A DNA stretch of 64,000 nt from Methylococcus capsulatus str. Texas = ATCC 19069 (GCF_000424685.1 NZ_AUKJ01000020.1:106931-170930), one strand, 5' to 3'; positions 37,720-46,738 are shown, counted from the first letter of the stretch. Notes: a model not told the origin generated them from the sequence alone. Made by a program: numbers and translations.

Positions 37720-38932
37720 ACCGATCGCGCGCCGAATCCTGAGCGGCCGCATGCTGGCCGCCTTCGCCATGGGCTTCTATGGTGGCGCGCCCCTGCTGCT
37801 GACGGGATCGGTATTGCTGGCCTGGATGGAGGAGCGCGGTATCGATCTGACCACCATCGGCCTGTTCGCCCTGGTGGGTCTGCCGTATACCCTGAAATTC
37901 CTTTGGGCGCCGGTGTTCGACCGCTTCCACTGGCCCCGGCTGGGGCGGCGGCGCGGCTGGCTGCTGCTGACGCAGCTCCTGCTGGCGGTGTCGATCGGCA
38001 GTCTCGCCGTTTACGGCCCCGGCGCTTCCGCCCTCGTGCTGGCGGGACTGGCGCTGGCCGTCGCCTTCTTTTCCGCCTCGCAGGACACGCTGATCGATGC
38101 CTACCGGCGGGAAAGCCTGCACGACCGTGAACAGGGCCTGGGCGCCTCGCTCTATGTCAACGGCTATCGCCTGGGAATGCTGCTGGCTTCGGGCGGCGGC
38201 CTGATCCTTGCCGACTGGATCGGTTTTTCCGACATGTATGGCCTGATGGCGGCGCTGATGGCAACGGGGATGCTCGTCACCCTGCTGCTGCCGGAGGCCG
38301 CTGCCGGAGAAGCGCATCCGAACAGCCTGAAGGACGCGGTGGTGCTGCCTTTCGTCGAATTTTTCCGGCGCAGCGAAGCCGTTTGGATCCTGCTGTTCAT
38401 CCTTCTGTACAAGCTGGGCGACACCGTGGCCGGGCAGATGACCACGCCGTTCTATCTGGAAATGGGCTTCAGCAAGACCGAGATCGGCGCGGTGGTCAAG
38501 CTGTTCGGCTTCTGGGCCACGGTGCTCGGCGGCCTGGCCGGCGGCGCGCTGATCCTGCGCTACGGCATCTACCGCACACTGTGGCAGTTCGGCCTGCTGC
38601 AGCTCCTTTCCACCGCCGCCTTCGCCGTGCTGGTGCACACCGGCCCGCAATTGCCGGCGCTGACCGCGGTGATCAGCTTCGAGAATCTGTCCGCGGGCAT
38701 GGGCACGGCCGCCTTCGTCGCCTTCATGGCCAACCAGACCGACCGCCGCTTCACCGCCACCCAATATGCGCTGCTGTCCAGCCTGATGGGCGTGCCGCGC
38801 GTGATCGCCGCCGCCCCCTCCGGCTGGCTGGCCACGACCGTAGGCTGGCAGAACTTCTTCATCCTCTGCGCCCTGTTCGCCATTCCCGGACTGCTGGTGC
38901 TGCCCCGGTTCCGGACCTGGCTGGCCGACTGA
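37703..38932 (+). CDS. ampG: AmpG-like MFS transporter (muropeptide permease family)
   Basis: 409 residues with about 12 membrane helices. YTLKFLWAPVFDRFHWPRLGRRRGW and SQDTLIDAYRRE are typical AmpG features; AmpG brings anhydromuropeptides from periplasm to cytoplasm for recycling. It overlaps xthA by 17 bases. Other members of the family with unknown substrates are possible. Confidence 0.88.
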   Translation: MTSPSEPIARRILSGRMLAAFAMGFYGGAPLLLTGSVLLAWMEERGIDLTTIGLFALVGLPYTLKFLWAPVFDRFHWPRLGRRRGWLLLTQLLLAVSIGSLAVYGPGASALVLAGLALAVAFFSASQDTLIDAYRRESLHDREQGLGASLYVNGYRLGMLLASGGGLILADWIGFSDMYGLMAALMATGMLVTLLLPEAAAGEAHPNSLKDAVVLPFVEFFRRSEAVWILLFILLYKLGDTVAGQMTTPFYLEMGFSKTEIGAVVKLFGFWATVLGGLAGGALILRYGIYRTLWQFGLLQLLSTAAFAVLVHTGPQLPALTAVISFENLSAGMGTAAFVAFMANQTDRRFTATQYALLSSLMGVPRVIAAAPSGWLATTVGWQNFFILCALFAIPGLLVLPRFRTWLAD

Positions 38933-39055
38933 AAACGCCTACCCCGGCCGGAACCGCTCCAGACCGGCCATGCCTCCCCATTGCGGCAACCGGGCCTCGG
39001 GCCCCTCGATGACGGCCAAAAGCGGGGCGCGGTCCGCCAGCGCATTGATCCGCGC

Positions 39056-39262
39056 TCACGCACATGCGCCGTCGTATGCCTTCCCAGGCTTTTTCTTCTT
39101 CACGTTATCGCGCAAACCGCGGGCGATGCGTCGCGCATTCGCACGCAAGTTGTCGCTATCTTTGCCGAAATCCCCGCGGCTCGGCCGCACGTAATCGCTC
39201 TCCGGCCACATGACCAGCACCTGCCACGCGCCGTCGAGAAGATTTTTCAGATGCTTACCCAT
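39056..39262 (-). CDS. Small basic protein, conserved-looking
   Basis: 68 residues from MGKHLKNLLDGAWQVLVMWPESDYVRPSRG. The composition is coherent: a hydrophobic N-terminal helix, then a charged helix and a Lys-rich end (KKKKPGK). It resembles short unannotated proteins seen in other gammaproteobacteria with a similar LLD...VLVLWP...DY pattern (recollection, not checked). The Shine-Dalgarno is poor. It starts 59 bases after the SCO-MauG gene stops, on the same strand, so it could be the last gene of the mtoX unit. Confidence 0.5.
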   Translation of the reverse strand: MGKHLKNLLDGAWQVLVMWPESDYVRPSRGDFGKDSDNLRANARRIARGLRDNVKKKKPGKAYDGACA

Positions 39263-39320
39263 GGCTCGAAGTCCATCAGCCAATCGGGTCCGGGCAAAGC
39301 CGGCAAAAGGCGCTCGCTTC

Positions 39321-41207
39321 TCAGCGTCCATTCCCCACCGGCGCCGCGAACGCATCCGACACCAGGGTCTGATTGTCCCCGCCGGTGAGGCTGGAGAGAA
39401 ACTCGACCAAGGCATCCACTTCCTGCGCCGACAGCCCCAGCGGGCGGATCAGCGGGTCGAGGTTTTCGTTGGGCTCGCCGCCCCGGTTGTAGAACTCGAC
39501 GACCTCCCTCAGGCTGGCGAAGACGCCGTTGTGCATGTACGGCGCGGTGAGGGCGACGTTGCGCAGGGTGGGCGTGCGGTATTTCCACCGGTCGGCCGGG
39601 TTCTGGGTGATTTCGTAGCGCCCGAGATCGCCGGGGACGGGCTCGGCGACCTGGGCAAAGGTTTTCGCGTCGACCTCGAAGGACACGCCCGGCGCCACCT
39701 GGACGCGCCGGGCGGCAGGCGTCTTGTCCATGCTGGCGCGGTAGCCGACGCCGGTGTTGTGCAGCGCGTCGTCGGTGAACAGGGCATGGCGGTCCCCAAC
39801 CGTGTGGCAGGCCGCGCAGCCTGCCTTGCCGGTGAACAGTTCGAATCCCTTGCGTGCGGCTTCCGACAGCGCCCCGCTTTCGTGTCCATAGCGCCAGCGG
39901 TCGAACGGCGAATCGCCCGATACCAGGACGCGCTCGTAGCAGGCCAAGGCCTGGCCGACGGTCTCCATGCCCGGACCGCGGCCGAAGGCCTGTTCGAACA
40001 GGCCGCGGTAATCCGGCAGCGACTCGATCCGATCCAACACGAAGCCGACGGAAGGGTTGCCCATCTCGTTGGCCGCCAGGAGAGGCCCCCAGACCTGGTT
40101 TTCCAGCGAAGATTCGCGACCGTCGTGGAACAGTTTCGTCAGATAGGCGACGTTGTAGAGCGTCGGCGCATTGCGCCGGACCGTGCGCCCCTCGATGCCG
40201 GTCGCCGTGGCCTGCTCCTGGCTGGTGAATCCCTGCTCGGGGATATGGCACATGGCGCAGGAGAAGGTCTGGTTGAGCGAGAGGCGGCGGTCGTAGAACA
40301 GCTTGCGCCCCAGGGCGATCTTGGCGGGAGTCAGCGGGTCGTCGGCCGGCACGGGCAGTTTCGGCAGTCCCAGCACCGGCCGTTGCGCCCGCTGGAACAG
40401 ATCGGCCGGCCGGCCACGGCGCGCGTCCAAGGCCAAGGCATGGGTCTCATAAGCCGGGCTGGCATAGCCGGTCTTGTCATCGCCGGCCCGAAGCGGCGGG
40501 GATGCCGCCCGTCCGCCTCCAGGCACCGGCGCCGGGACTTCCTGCAGCAGCGTCTTCACATCCGCCAGCGCCAAATCCGGATGCAGCACCGAAACCGTAT
40601 AGACGTTGCGAATCCGTTTTTGCCCATCGATCAGAAACACCCGCAGCAGATGGGAATACTTGCCGGTCGAGCGTCCAGCCGCGTCGTATTCCTTCTGCAC
40701 CGACTGGCCGTAGGCTTCCAGAATCGGCTGAAGTTCGGCCTCGGAGCGCGTGGTGAGGAAATGCCAGTCCACCCCTCCGTCGCGGAAGCCCTCGCCGTAG
40801 CGACGCATGGCCTCGGGCGTGTCGTGCTCCGGATCGAAACTCAGGGTGAGAAGGCGGAGCCGGCCGGCCGGCTCCTGCTCCGACTTCAACGCATTCCTGA
40901 GCTTCTGGAACACCACCGTCGCCAAGGGACAGCCGTTGACGTCGTCGCAGGTGGAATAGATGAAGCCGAGCAGGACGATACGGCCGTCGTACAAGGCATG
41001 GAGCCGGAGCGGCCGTCCGTCGGAATCCAGCACGACGCCGTCCGCCGCCGTACCCAGAACCGGGAGCTCGTAGCTGCCCGGTTCCGGCGCGGCGAACGGC
41101 AGGTTGCGGTAGCCAGGCGCCAGTCCGCCGGCGAGAACCGGCGCCGAAAAAAGCAGCGCCGGAAGCAGGCAGGCCAGGAGCCGGCACGGAAGGGGAACAA
41201 GGTTCAC
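39321..41207 (-). CDS. Fusion of SCO-type copper chaperone and MauG-like di-haem peroxidase
   Basis: 628 residues from a GTG with GGAAG upstream; a longer frame overlaps mtoX. A signal peptide (about 1-27) is followed by a thioredoxin-fold SCO1/SenC domain with cysteines C87 and C93 (TCDDVNGCP) and the conserved H186. A Pro/Ala linker (about 225-290) joins a di-haem cytochrome with CAMCH (317-321) and CAACH (464-468). SCO proteins deliver copper or act as thiol reductases, and MauG-like peroxidases catalyse cofactor maturation. In known mtoX loci both occur as separate genes next to mtoX; here they are one polypeptide, which supports a maturation role for the oxidase upstream. Confidence 0.88.
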   Translation of the reverse strand: MNLVPLPCRLLACLLPALLFSAPVLAGGLAPGYRNLPFAAPEPGSYELPVLGTAADGVVLDSDGRPLRLHALYDGRIVLLGFIYSTCDDVNGCPLATVVFQKLRNALKSEQEPAGRLRLLTLSFDPEHDTPEAMRRYGEGFRDGGVDWHFLTTRSEAELQPILEAYGQSVQKEYDAAGRSTGKYSHLLRVFLIDGQKRIRNVYTVSVLHPDLALADVKTLLQEVPAPVPGGGRAASPPLRAGDDKTGYASPAYETHALALDARRGRPADLFQRAQRPVLGLPKLPVPADDPLTPAKIALGRKLFYDRRLSLNQTFSCAMCHIPEQGFTSQEQATATGIEGRTVRRNAPTLYNVAYLTKLFHDGRESSLENQVWGPLLAANEMGNPSVGFVLDRIESLPDYRGLFEQAFGRGPGMETVGQALACYERVLVSGDSPFDRWRYGHESGALSEAARKGFELFTGKAGCAACHTVGDRHALFTDDALHNTGVGYRASMDKTPAARRVQVAPGVSFEVDAKTFAQVAEPVPGDLGRYEITQNPADRWKYRTPTLRNVALTAPYMHNGVFASLREVVEFYNRGGEPNENLDPLIRPLGLSAQEVDALVEFLSSLTGGDNQTLVSDAFAAPVGNGR

Positions 41208-41232
41208 GCCGGAAACTTCCGGTGACGAAGAC

Positions 41233-42612
41233 TCATTCCGCCCTGGCCTGCACCACGCGGTTTCCGTCGCCCGCCGGCCCCGCATAAAGCGCCCGCGCCC
41301 CGAACCTCATCTGGTGCGGACGCCCCAGCTTCTCGGCGTAGAAGTCGATGGCGAACTGCTCCTTCAGTTCCTTGCCGTCCCAGTAGTAGAGCTTCAGGAA
41401 TTGCTCGTCGTCCTTGCCCTTCTTGTCCCAGTTGGCCAGGAGCGAGGAGGTGTAGTACAGCCGCTGGCCGTCCCAGCTCGAGGACACCATGTTGACCTGG
41501 GCGCCGATGGTCTTTTCGTAGACCTGCCTCGGATGGTGCGGATCACTGATGTCGAACAAACGGGTCTTGCCGTCCATGAAGGTGTTCACCCACAACCGGC
41601 TGTCGTCGTTGGAGATGGAGATGTCGACCGGCAGCGGAACCTTTGCCGGCTCGCCGATGTCGGCCACGGCCTTGGCCTGCCACTCGCCCTCGCCGTCTTC
41701 GTAGATCAGCCAGAGCTGCGAGGTGAGCGCCGTGCTGGTGAAGCAGTAGTTGTGGGCTTCGCCCCAGGCGCAGCGGATTTCCAGCGGCGCGCCGGGCACG
41801 TCGAAGACCTTCTTCGGCTGCTTGGTGTGCAGATCCCAGGTCACCACGGTGTTGCCGAAATGCTTCATGGCCTCGGGGTCCGCCAGCATCTTGCCGAAGT
41901 CCATCATGTAATTGTTCCAGCCGGTGAAGGACGAGGTCACCAGCAGGTTCTTGCGGGGCAGCGCACGCACGTCGTAATCGTAGCCATCGGCATACTTGCC
42001 GGTCTTGATCGCCCCGCGCAGGTCGCCGTCGGTCGGGATCCAATGGGTGGCGACGTATTCGCCGGCATTGGTATATTCCACCAGCGCCGTGCGGCCGCCG
42101 TGGTCCTTGTTGTTGGAAAGCCCCGTGATGAGCATGCGTCCCGGCAGGGCGTACAAGGTGTGCGGCCCGACCACGCCGCCGCTCTTCTCCACGAAGTCGG
42201 TGATGGTCTTCGAGAGGACGGGCCTGGCAGGATCGCTGTGCACGTCGAACACGAAGATCTTGCTGGTATCGAGCCCGCCGGCCCAGAGGTACCGGCGGTC
42301 GTCGGTGAAGTCCGAATGATGCGCCTCGTTGCGTCCGCCCACCGAAAGCGTGTTCACCACCTTGCCGTATTGCGGCGATTTAGGGTTGGCGTCGACGGTG
42401 ACCAGCTTGTCCTGCTCGTCACCGACGCCTTCGGCCCCCAGCGTCCAGACGTAGACGTAATCCTCCTGCCCGGTGATCTTCTTCATGTAGGGCGAGGCGC
42501 AGGTTTCGTCGGCCCTCACGCCGGCCGGCGCCGCGAGCGCCAGGGCCAAACCCGAAGCCAGGGCCCGCAAAGCGAAATGCATGGATGGTCCTGAAACGAT
42601 GAATCTCTTCAT
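41233..42612 (-). CDS. mtoX: Methanethiol oxidase (selenium-binding protein 56 family), exported
   Basis: 459 residues with a signal peptide ending near GVRADETC. The body is the SBP56 seven-bladed beta-propeller (EAHHSDFTDDRRYLWAGGLD, GPHTLYALPG, PVDISISNDDSRLW). Members from methylotrophs oxidise methanethiol to formaldehyde, H2S and H2O2 and need copper. The signal peptide and the downstream SCO-MauG gene match that group, not the cytosolic SBP56 group. AAGAGG lies eight bases before the ATG; a second ATG ten codons in is possible. The presumed TetR operator lies 27 bases upstream. Confidence 0.85.
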   Translation of the reverse strand: MKRFIVSGPSMHFALRALASGLALALAAPAGVRADETCASPYMKKITGQEDYVYVWTLGAEGVGDEQDKLVTVDANPKSPQYGKVVNTLSVGGRNEAHHSDFTDDRRYLWAGGLDTSKIFVFDVHSDPARPVLSKTITDFVEKSGGVVGPHTLYALPGRMLITGLSNNKDHGGRTALVEYTNAGEYVATHWIPTDGDLRGAIKTGKYADGYDYDVRALPRKNLLVTSSFTGWNNYMMDFGKMLADPEAMKHFGNTVVTWDLHTKQPKKVFDVPGAPLEIRCAWGEAHNYCFTSTALTSQLWLIYEDGEGEWQAKAVADIGEPAKVPLPVDISISNDDSRLWVNTFMDGKTRLFDISDPHHPRQVYEKTIGAQVNMVSSSWDGQRLYYTSSLLANWDKKGKDDEQFLKLYYWDGKELKEQFAIDFYAEKLGRPHQMRFGARALYAGPAGDGNRVVQARAE

Positions 42613-42638
42613 GGCATAACCTCTTTCTTCTATGTTAT

Positions 42639-42653
42639 ATGACCGGTCGTCTC
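42639..42653 (+). promoter_or_regulatory. Probable TetR operator upstream of mtoX
   Basis: ATGACCGGTCGTCTC is a near-perfect inverted repeat (ATGAC-CG-GTCGT) followed by CTC. It matches the site before tetR in 13 of 15 positions. It lies 27 bases upstream of the mtoX start, between it and the tetR stop. Confidence 0.6.
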
Positions 42654-42672
42654 GAAATGGCTCAAAAATTTT

Positions 42673-43269
42673 TCAGGCTCGGAAATATCCCTCCAACAGG
42701 TTGCGGCAACATTCTTCCAGCGGCCGGACGGACTGTTCGACCTTCATCCGCAGCAAGGCGCCCTGCCAGGCGTCGACGAGGCAATCGGCCAGGTCTTCGG
42801 CAGTCCGATCGCGCCGGAACGCACCTTCGCTCTGGGCACGGGCGATGCCTTGCGCCAGCTTGTCCCGATAACGGTGCAGCGCCTCCCGCAGTGCCTCACG
42901 ACAGGTATCGCTGGTGTCCCCGATCTCGCCCATCAGGTTGCCCAGCAGGCAGCCACCCTTGAATTGCCGGCGGGCGGCTTCTCCGATCAGTGTATGGAAA
43001 TACGCCTGCAGGGCTTGGGCGCCGTTCAGTGCGGAATTCCGGAGATGGCCGTCGAGCTGCAGGATGAACGGCTCGATATAGTGCCGGATCACCTCGGCGC
43101 CGAATTCCTCCTTGCTGGCGAAGTAGTTGTAGAACGACCCCTTCGGCACGCCCACGCTGTGCAGTATGTCCTGCAGTCCGGTGCCGTGGTAGCCTTGTTC
43201 CATGAGCAAGGCCACGCCTTCGTTCAGCAGCCTTTCCCGGATCAGTTGTTTGGTTGCGGTCTTCGCCAT
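42673..43269 (-). CDS. TetR/AcrR family transcriptional regulator
   Basis: 198 residues. The N-terminal helix-turn-helix is clear (GYHGTGLQDILHSVGVPKGS followed by FYNYFASKEEF). The C-terminal ligand domain has several cysteines (KGGCLLG, DTCREA, EECCRN), which could sense a thiol or metal. It lies upstream of mtoX on the same strand. Two similar palindromes, before its own start and before mtoX, suggest it controls both. Repression of mtoX relieved by methanethiol or copper is inference. Confidence 0.92.
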   Translation of the reverse strand: MAKTATKQLIRERLLNEGVALLMEQGYHGTGLQDILHSVGVPKGSFYNYFASKEEFGAEVIRHYIEPFILQLDGHLRNSALNGAQALQAYFHTLIGEAARRQFKGGCLLGNLMGEIGDTSDTCREALREALHRYRDKLAQGIARAQSEGAFRRDRTAEDLADCLVDAWQGALLRMKVEQSVRPLEECCRNLLEGYFRA

Positions 43270-43280
43270 GCGAGAATGAT

Positions 43281-43295
43281 ACGACCAGTCGTCTC
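43281..43295 (+). promoter_or_regulatory. Probable TetR operator upstream of tetR
   Basis: ACGACCAGTCGTCTC: the core ACGAC-CA-GTCGT is a perfect inverted repeat, 12 bases upstream of the tetR start codon and in the divergent gap to the Spy-like gene. Confidence 0.6.
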
Positions 43296-43409
43296 ATATC
43301 CGCAAGCAGGCGAGCCTGATCCCGTGCCTCGAATCGCCTGCCTGAAAACATGGAGTCCCCTGCACACCGCGACGGCCGGCAATCCCACCACCACAGGAGT
43401 CAGAGCCCC

Positions 43410-43802
43410 ATGAACAACGTCGTCACCAATACCCTCAAACTCGGCCTCTTCCTGGCGATGACCTTCGGCACCGCTGCCCGCGCGGACGACTTCGACCAGC
43501 TCAAAGCCACGACGCCCAGCGAGCGAGCGGCTGCCCAGACCGAGTACATGAAGAACCGTCTGGGTCTCACGGATGCACAGATGCCCAAGATCGCCGCCAT
43601 CAATCAAAAATACGCCGAACAGATGGAACCCGTGATCAAGGGCGCCGACGGCGGTCTCGGCAAAATGCTCAAAGCCCAGGCGATCCAGGAAAACAAGGAT
43701 GCCGAACTGCGGCAGATCCTGACGCCCGATCAGTTCGAGCGCTTCGCTTCATCCAAGGACGAGATGCGCGAAGCGGTGAAGCGGGTCCTGCGGAAGGAGT
43801 GA
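43410..43802 (+). CDS. Small periplasmic protein, Spy/CpxP-like (LTxxQ)
   Basis: 130 residues with a signal peptide ending near AARADDF. The rest is helical, with LGLTDAQMPKIAAIN and ILTPDQFERF, which resemble the LTxxQ repeats of Spy/CpxP periplasmic chaperones and sensors. CAGGAG precedes the ATG. It is divergent from tetR, so the operator there may also control it. Metal or redox envelope stress is the usual theme of the family. Confidence 0.65.
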   Translation: MNNVVTNTLKLGLFLAMTFGTAARADDFDQLKATTPSERAAAQTEYMKNRLGLTDAQMPKIAAINQKYAEQMEPVIKGADGGLGKMLKAQAIQENKDAELRQILTPDQFERFASSKDEMREAVKRVLRKE

Positions 43803-43891
43803 ACGACCGTTCTGCGACTTTCACCCACCGCTGCCGATTCCACGGCACCCGTCATCCGGACCATTCGAGTCTCGTCATTGGCGCTTGCGCA

Positions 43892-44854
43892 TCAAGGCTT
43901 CCGCTCCGTCTCGATACGCTTGAGCAGAGAAAACAGGTCGCTGCGGGTGGAGAGGACGAGGGTGGCGTCGCGGTCGATGATCCTGCGGTAGGTCTCCATG
44001 CTCTTGAGGAAACGGTAGAACTCGGCGGCCTCGGGGCTCTGGGTGTATGCCTTGGCGTAGATCTCGGTGGCCCTGGCATCGGCTTCGCCGACGATCTCCT
44101 GGACCCGCTTGTAGGCGGTGGATGCGATCTCGTTGATGTCACGCTCCTTGTTGCCGGCGATGCGGGCGGCCTCGCCTTCCCCTTCCGAACGGAAACGCTG
44201 GGCGATCTGCAGGCGCTCGCTGATCATGCGCTGGTGGATGCGTTCCAGCACCTCCGGATTGTAGTTGAGGCGCTTGAAGCGCACGTCGAGCAGCTCGATC
44301 CCGAATTCCGCCAGCTTGGGGGCCGCACTCTCGAACACGTCTTTCTCGATCTGCTGCCGCCCGACCCGGATCGGGCGCAGCCCGCCTTGCGGCAACTGAG
44401 CAGCCAGGCCTTCGTCCCGCAAGGGCTGGCGCTCCTTGTCGCTGCGCACGACTTCGATCAGTTCGTGCCGCGCAATGGCGGTACGGGTTTCGCTGCCGAG
44501 GATGTCCTCCAGCCGCGACTGGGCGCTGCGTTCGTCCCGCAGCCGCAGGTAGTAGCGCATGGCATCGGTGATGCGCCAGCGGGCGAAGGTATCGACCTGG
44601 AGGTAGGTCTTGTCCTTGGTGGACATCTCGACCATGGGACCGTCCCAGGCCAGGTAGCGCTTGTCGAAGCGGTTGACCTGCTGGACGAAGGGCAGCTTGA
44701 AGTGAAGGCCGGGTTCGGTGATCGGCTCGCCCACCGGCCGGCCGAACTGGGTGACGATGACCTGCTCGGTCTGGTCGACGGTGTAAGCGGACAGATACAG
44801 CGCCAGCAGCACCAGCGCGGCCACGAGGGAAACCCGGTGTCTTGCGGCGATCAT
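43892..44854 (-). CDS. hflC: FtsH protease modulator HflC
   Basis: 320 residues. An N-terminal membrane helix is followed by a band-7/SPFH domain (YTVDQTEQVIVTQFGRPVG) and a long helical C-terminus. With HflK it forms a membrane cage that modulates FtsH. The start overlaps hflK by four bases. Confidence 0.95.
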   Translation of the reverse strand: MIAARHRVSLVAALVLLALYLSAYTVDQTEQVIVTQFGRPVGEPITEPGLHFKLPFVQQVNRFDKRYLAWDGPMVEMSTKDKTYLQVDTFARWRITDAMRYYLRLRDERSAQSRLEDILGSETRTAIARHELIEVVRSDKERQPLRDEGLAAQLPQGGLRPIRVGRQQIEKDVFESAAPKLAEFGIELLDVRFKRLNYNPEVLERIHQRMISERLQIAQRFRSEGEGEAARIAGNKERDINEIASTAYKRVQEIVGEADARATEIYAKAYTQSPEAAEFYRFLKSMETYRRIIDRDATLVLSTRSDLFSLLKRIETERKP

Positions 44855-45840
44855 CGCTTTTCCTCCTGCACCGCGACCGGCAGGGGCAGCATCGGCAATA
44901 TCTGCTGCACCGTGTCGTCGACCACGATCGACTGCTTGGCTTGGGGCAGCACCTCGCCCATGGTTTCGAGGTAGAGCCGCATGCGTGTCACCTCCGGCGC
45001 CTTGACGTACTGCTCCAGCACGGCACTGAAGGCGGCGACGTCGCCTTCCGCCTCGTTGATCCGCTTGAAGCGGTAACCTTCCGCCGCCCGGATCTGCTGA
45101 TCGGCCTCGCCGCGGGCGCGGGGCACCGCCTTGTTGTAGTCACCGTTGGCGAGGTTGATGGCGTTCTCGCGGTCCTGCTGGGCACGGTTGACTTCGTTGA
45201 AAGACGGCTGGACCGGCTCCGGCGGATTCACGTTCTTGAGCTGCACCTGGCTGATGAATACGCCGAGGTGGTAAAGCTCGGCCAGCGCCCGCATCCGTTG
45301 CAGCGAGGTATCTTCGATTTCCTGCCGTCCGATGGTGATGATCTCGTCCACGGTGCGGTCGCCAACCACGGCGCGCATGACGGATTCGGAAATGTCGCGC
45401 AACGTCTGACCGGGGTCGCGCACCGCGAACAGATAGTCCTGAGGTTCGGTGATGCGGTACTGGACGATCCACTCCACCAGCGCCGCATTCAAATCGCCGG
45501 TGACCATGGACCGTTCCTTGCCGGGCTCCAGACCGGCCTGATCCGGATTGGTCGCGCCCGGCGAGAAAAATCCGAACTCCAGCTTGAGCTGGCGCTGGGT
45601 CGGCACGGCGATGACGCCGTCGATACCGTAAGGCAGCTTGAAATGGAGACCCGGCGGAACCTTGTGGATGTACTTGCCGAACCGGAGCACCACGCCTTCG
45701 GATTCGGCCGGGATCGTATAATAGGCGGTCCACAGCCCCATGAGCGCCAAGACGATCAGGACGATGCGGGCAGGCGAAGCCGGCAACGATCCGGAGAGTG
45801 GCCTGGCGATGCGCCCCCAGGGTGAGTTCGAATTTTCCAT
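44851..45840 (-). CDS. hflK: FtsH protease modulator HflK
   Basis: 329 residues, somewhat shorter than enterobacterial HflK because the Gly-rich N-terminal tail is missing. One membrane helix (about 24-44), then an SPFH domain with AESEGVVLRFGKY and a coiled coil. AGGAG precedes the ATG. The gene is separated from the usual hfq-hflX context. Confidence 0.95.
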   Translation of the reverse strand: MENSNSPWGRIARPLSGSLPASPARIVLIVLALMGLWTAYYTIPAESEGVVLRFGKYIHKVPPGLHFKLPYGIDGVIAVPTQRQLKLEFGFFSPGATNPDQAGLEPGKERSMVTGDLNAALVEWIVQYRITEPQDYLFAVRDPGQTLRDISESVMRAVVGDRTVDEIITIGRQEIEDTSLQRMRALAELYHLGVFISQVQLKNVNPPEPVQPSFNEVNRAQQDRENAINLANGDYNKAVPRARGEADQQIRAAEGYRFKRINEAEGDVAAFSAVLEQYVKAPEVTRMRLYLETMGEVLPQAKQSIVVDDTVQQILPMLPLPVAVQEEKR

Positions 45841-45882
45841 ATCGGCTCCTGTCTATTCGGGCAGCCGGGCAAACGGCACGAG

Positions 45883-46581
45883 TCAGTCCGCCTGGAGCTC
45901 GATGGTGCCGCTCACATTCACCTCGATCCTCTGCGTCCCGGCCTCGATCGGTACCGGCGCAGCGGCTTCCGCAGCCATGGCGCGGATGCCCGGTGCCATC
46001 GGCCTGACGGGCGCACCGCCGGTATCGACCCGCAGAGCGACGATCCGGTAACGGCTGCGGCCCAACTCCCGCGTCAACAGCTCGGCACGCTGGCGGAACG
46101 CCCCCAGCGCCTCCTTGATCAGACCGTTTTCGGCTTCCTTCCGCCTCTGCGGCGATGTCTCGTAATCGACGGACTCGAGATGAAGCTGTTGCTGAAGCTC
46201 CCCCAGCAGGCCGCCGAGCTTGGCGGCATCGGTGCTTTCCAGCCGGATCGACTGCTTCACCCGCCAGCCGCTGATGCGCTCCTTCTGGTAGATCGGCGCA
46301 GTCTGGTAACCGGCGGTTTGCACCTTGATCTCCGACTGCTGCTTGATCCGTTCGACCGCCTTGGCGATGGTCTTGTTGACCTCGGCGGCGAGAGCCGCGG
46401 CCTTGGGGCCATCCATCTCACTGGAAAGCACGGCGACGAGGATGTCGTTCTCGACATCGCCCCGAGCTTCGGACGCAAGGTCGATCCGATCGTAAGTCAG
46501 TGGCGTTTGCTCACCCGCCTGCACGGCGGACAAAGCCGCCACCGCCAGCAGAAAACCCGACATCCGGATTCGCGCATTCAT
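45883..46581 (-). CDS. SIMPL-domain (DUF541) periplasmic protein
   Basis: 232 residues from MNARIRMSGFLLAVAALSAVQA, a signal peptide with cleavage near QAGEQ. The body matches the SIMPL pattern of alternating strands and helices (ALAAEVNKTIAKAVERIKQ; ISGWRVKQSIRLES). The ATG at 46581 is supported by GGAGG. The function is unknown; related proteins protect against envelope or oxidative stress. It lies 42 bases upstream of hflK on the same strand, so the three may be co-transcribed. Confidence 0.75.
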   Translation of the reverse strand: MNARIRMSGFLLAVAALSAVQAGEQTPLTYDRIDLASEARGDVENDILVAVLSSEMDGPKAAALAAEVNKTIAKAVERIKQQSEIKVQTAGYQTAPIYQKERISGWRVKQSIRLESTDAAKLGGLLGELQQQLHLESVDYETSPQRRKEAENGLIKEALGAFRQRAELLTRELGRSRYRIVALRVDTGGAPVRPMAPGIRAMAAEAAAPVPIEAGTQRIEVNVSGTIELQAD

Positions 46582-46738
46582 GGGCAAGTCCTCCCTTGAA
46601 CAGGTTCCGATCACGACGCCCCCTCAGGAGCGGGGAAAGGCAGTATGCGGCAAGTCTCCCCGGATTGCACCGCTTGCCTCCTACGGACGGTTTAGGGGAT
46701 CATCGGACCGTCCTCACCCACTTCCGGAAGTGACGATC

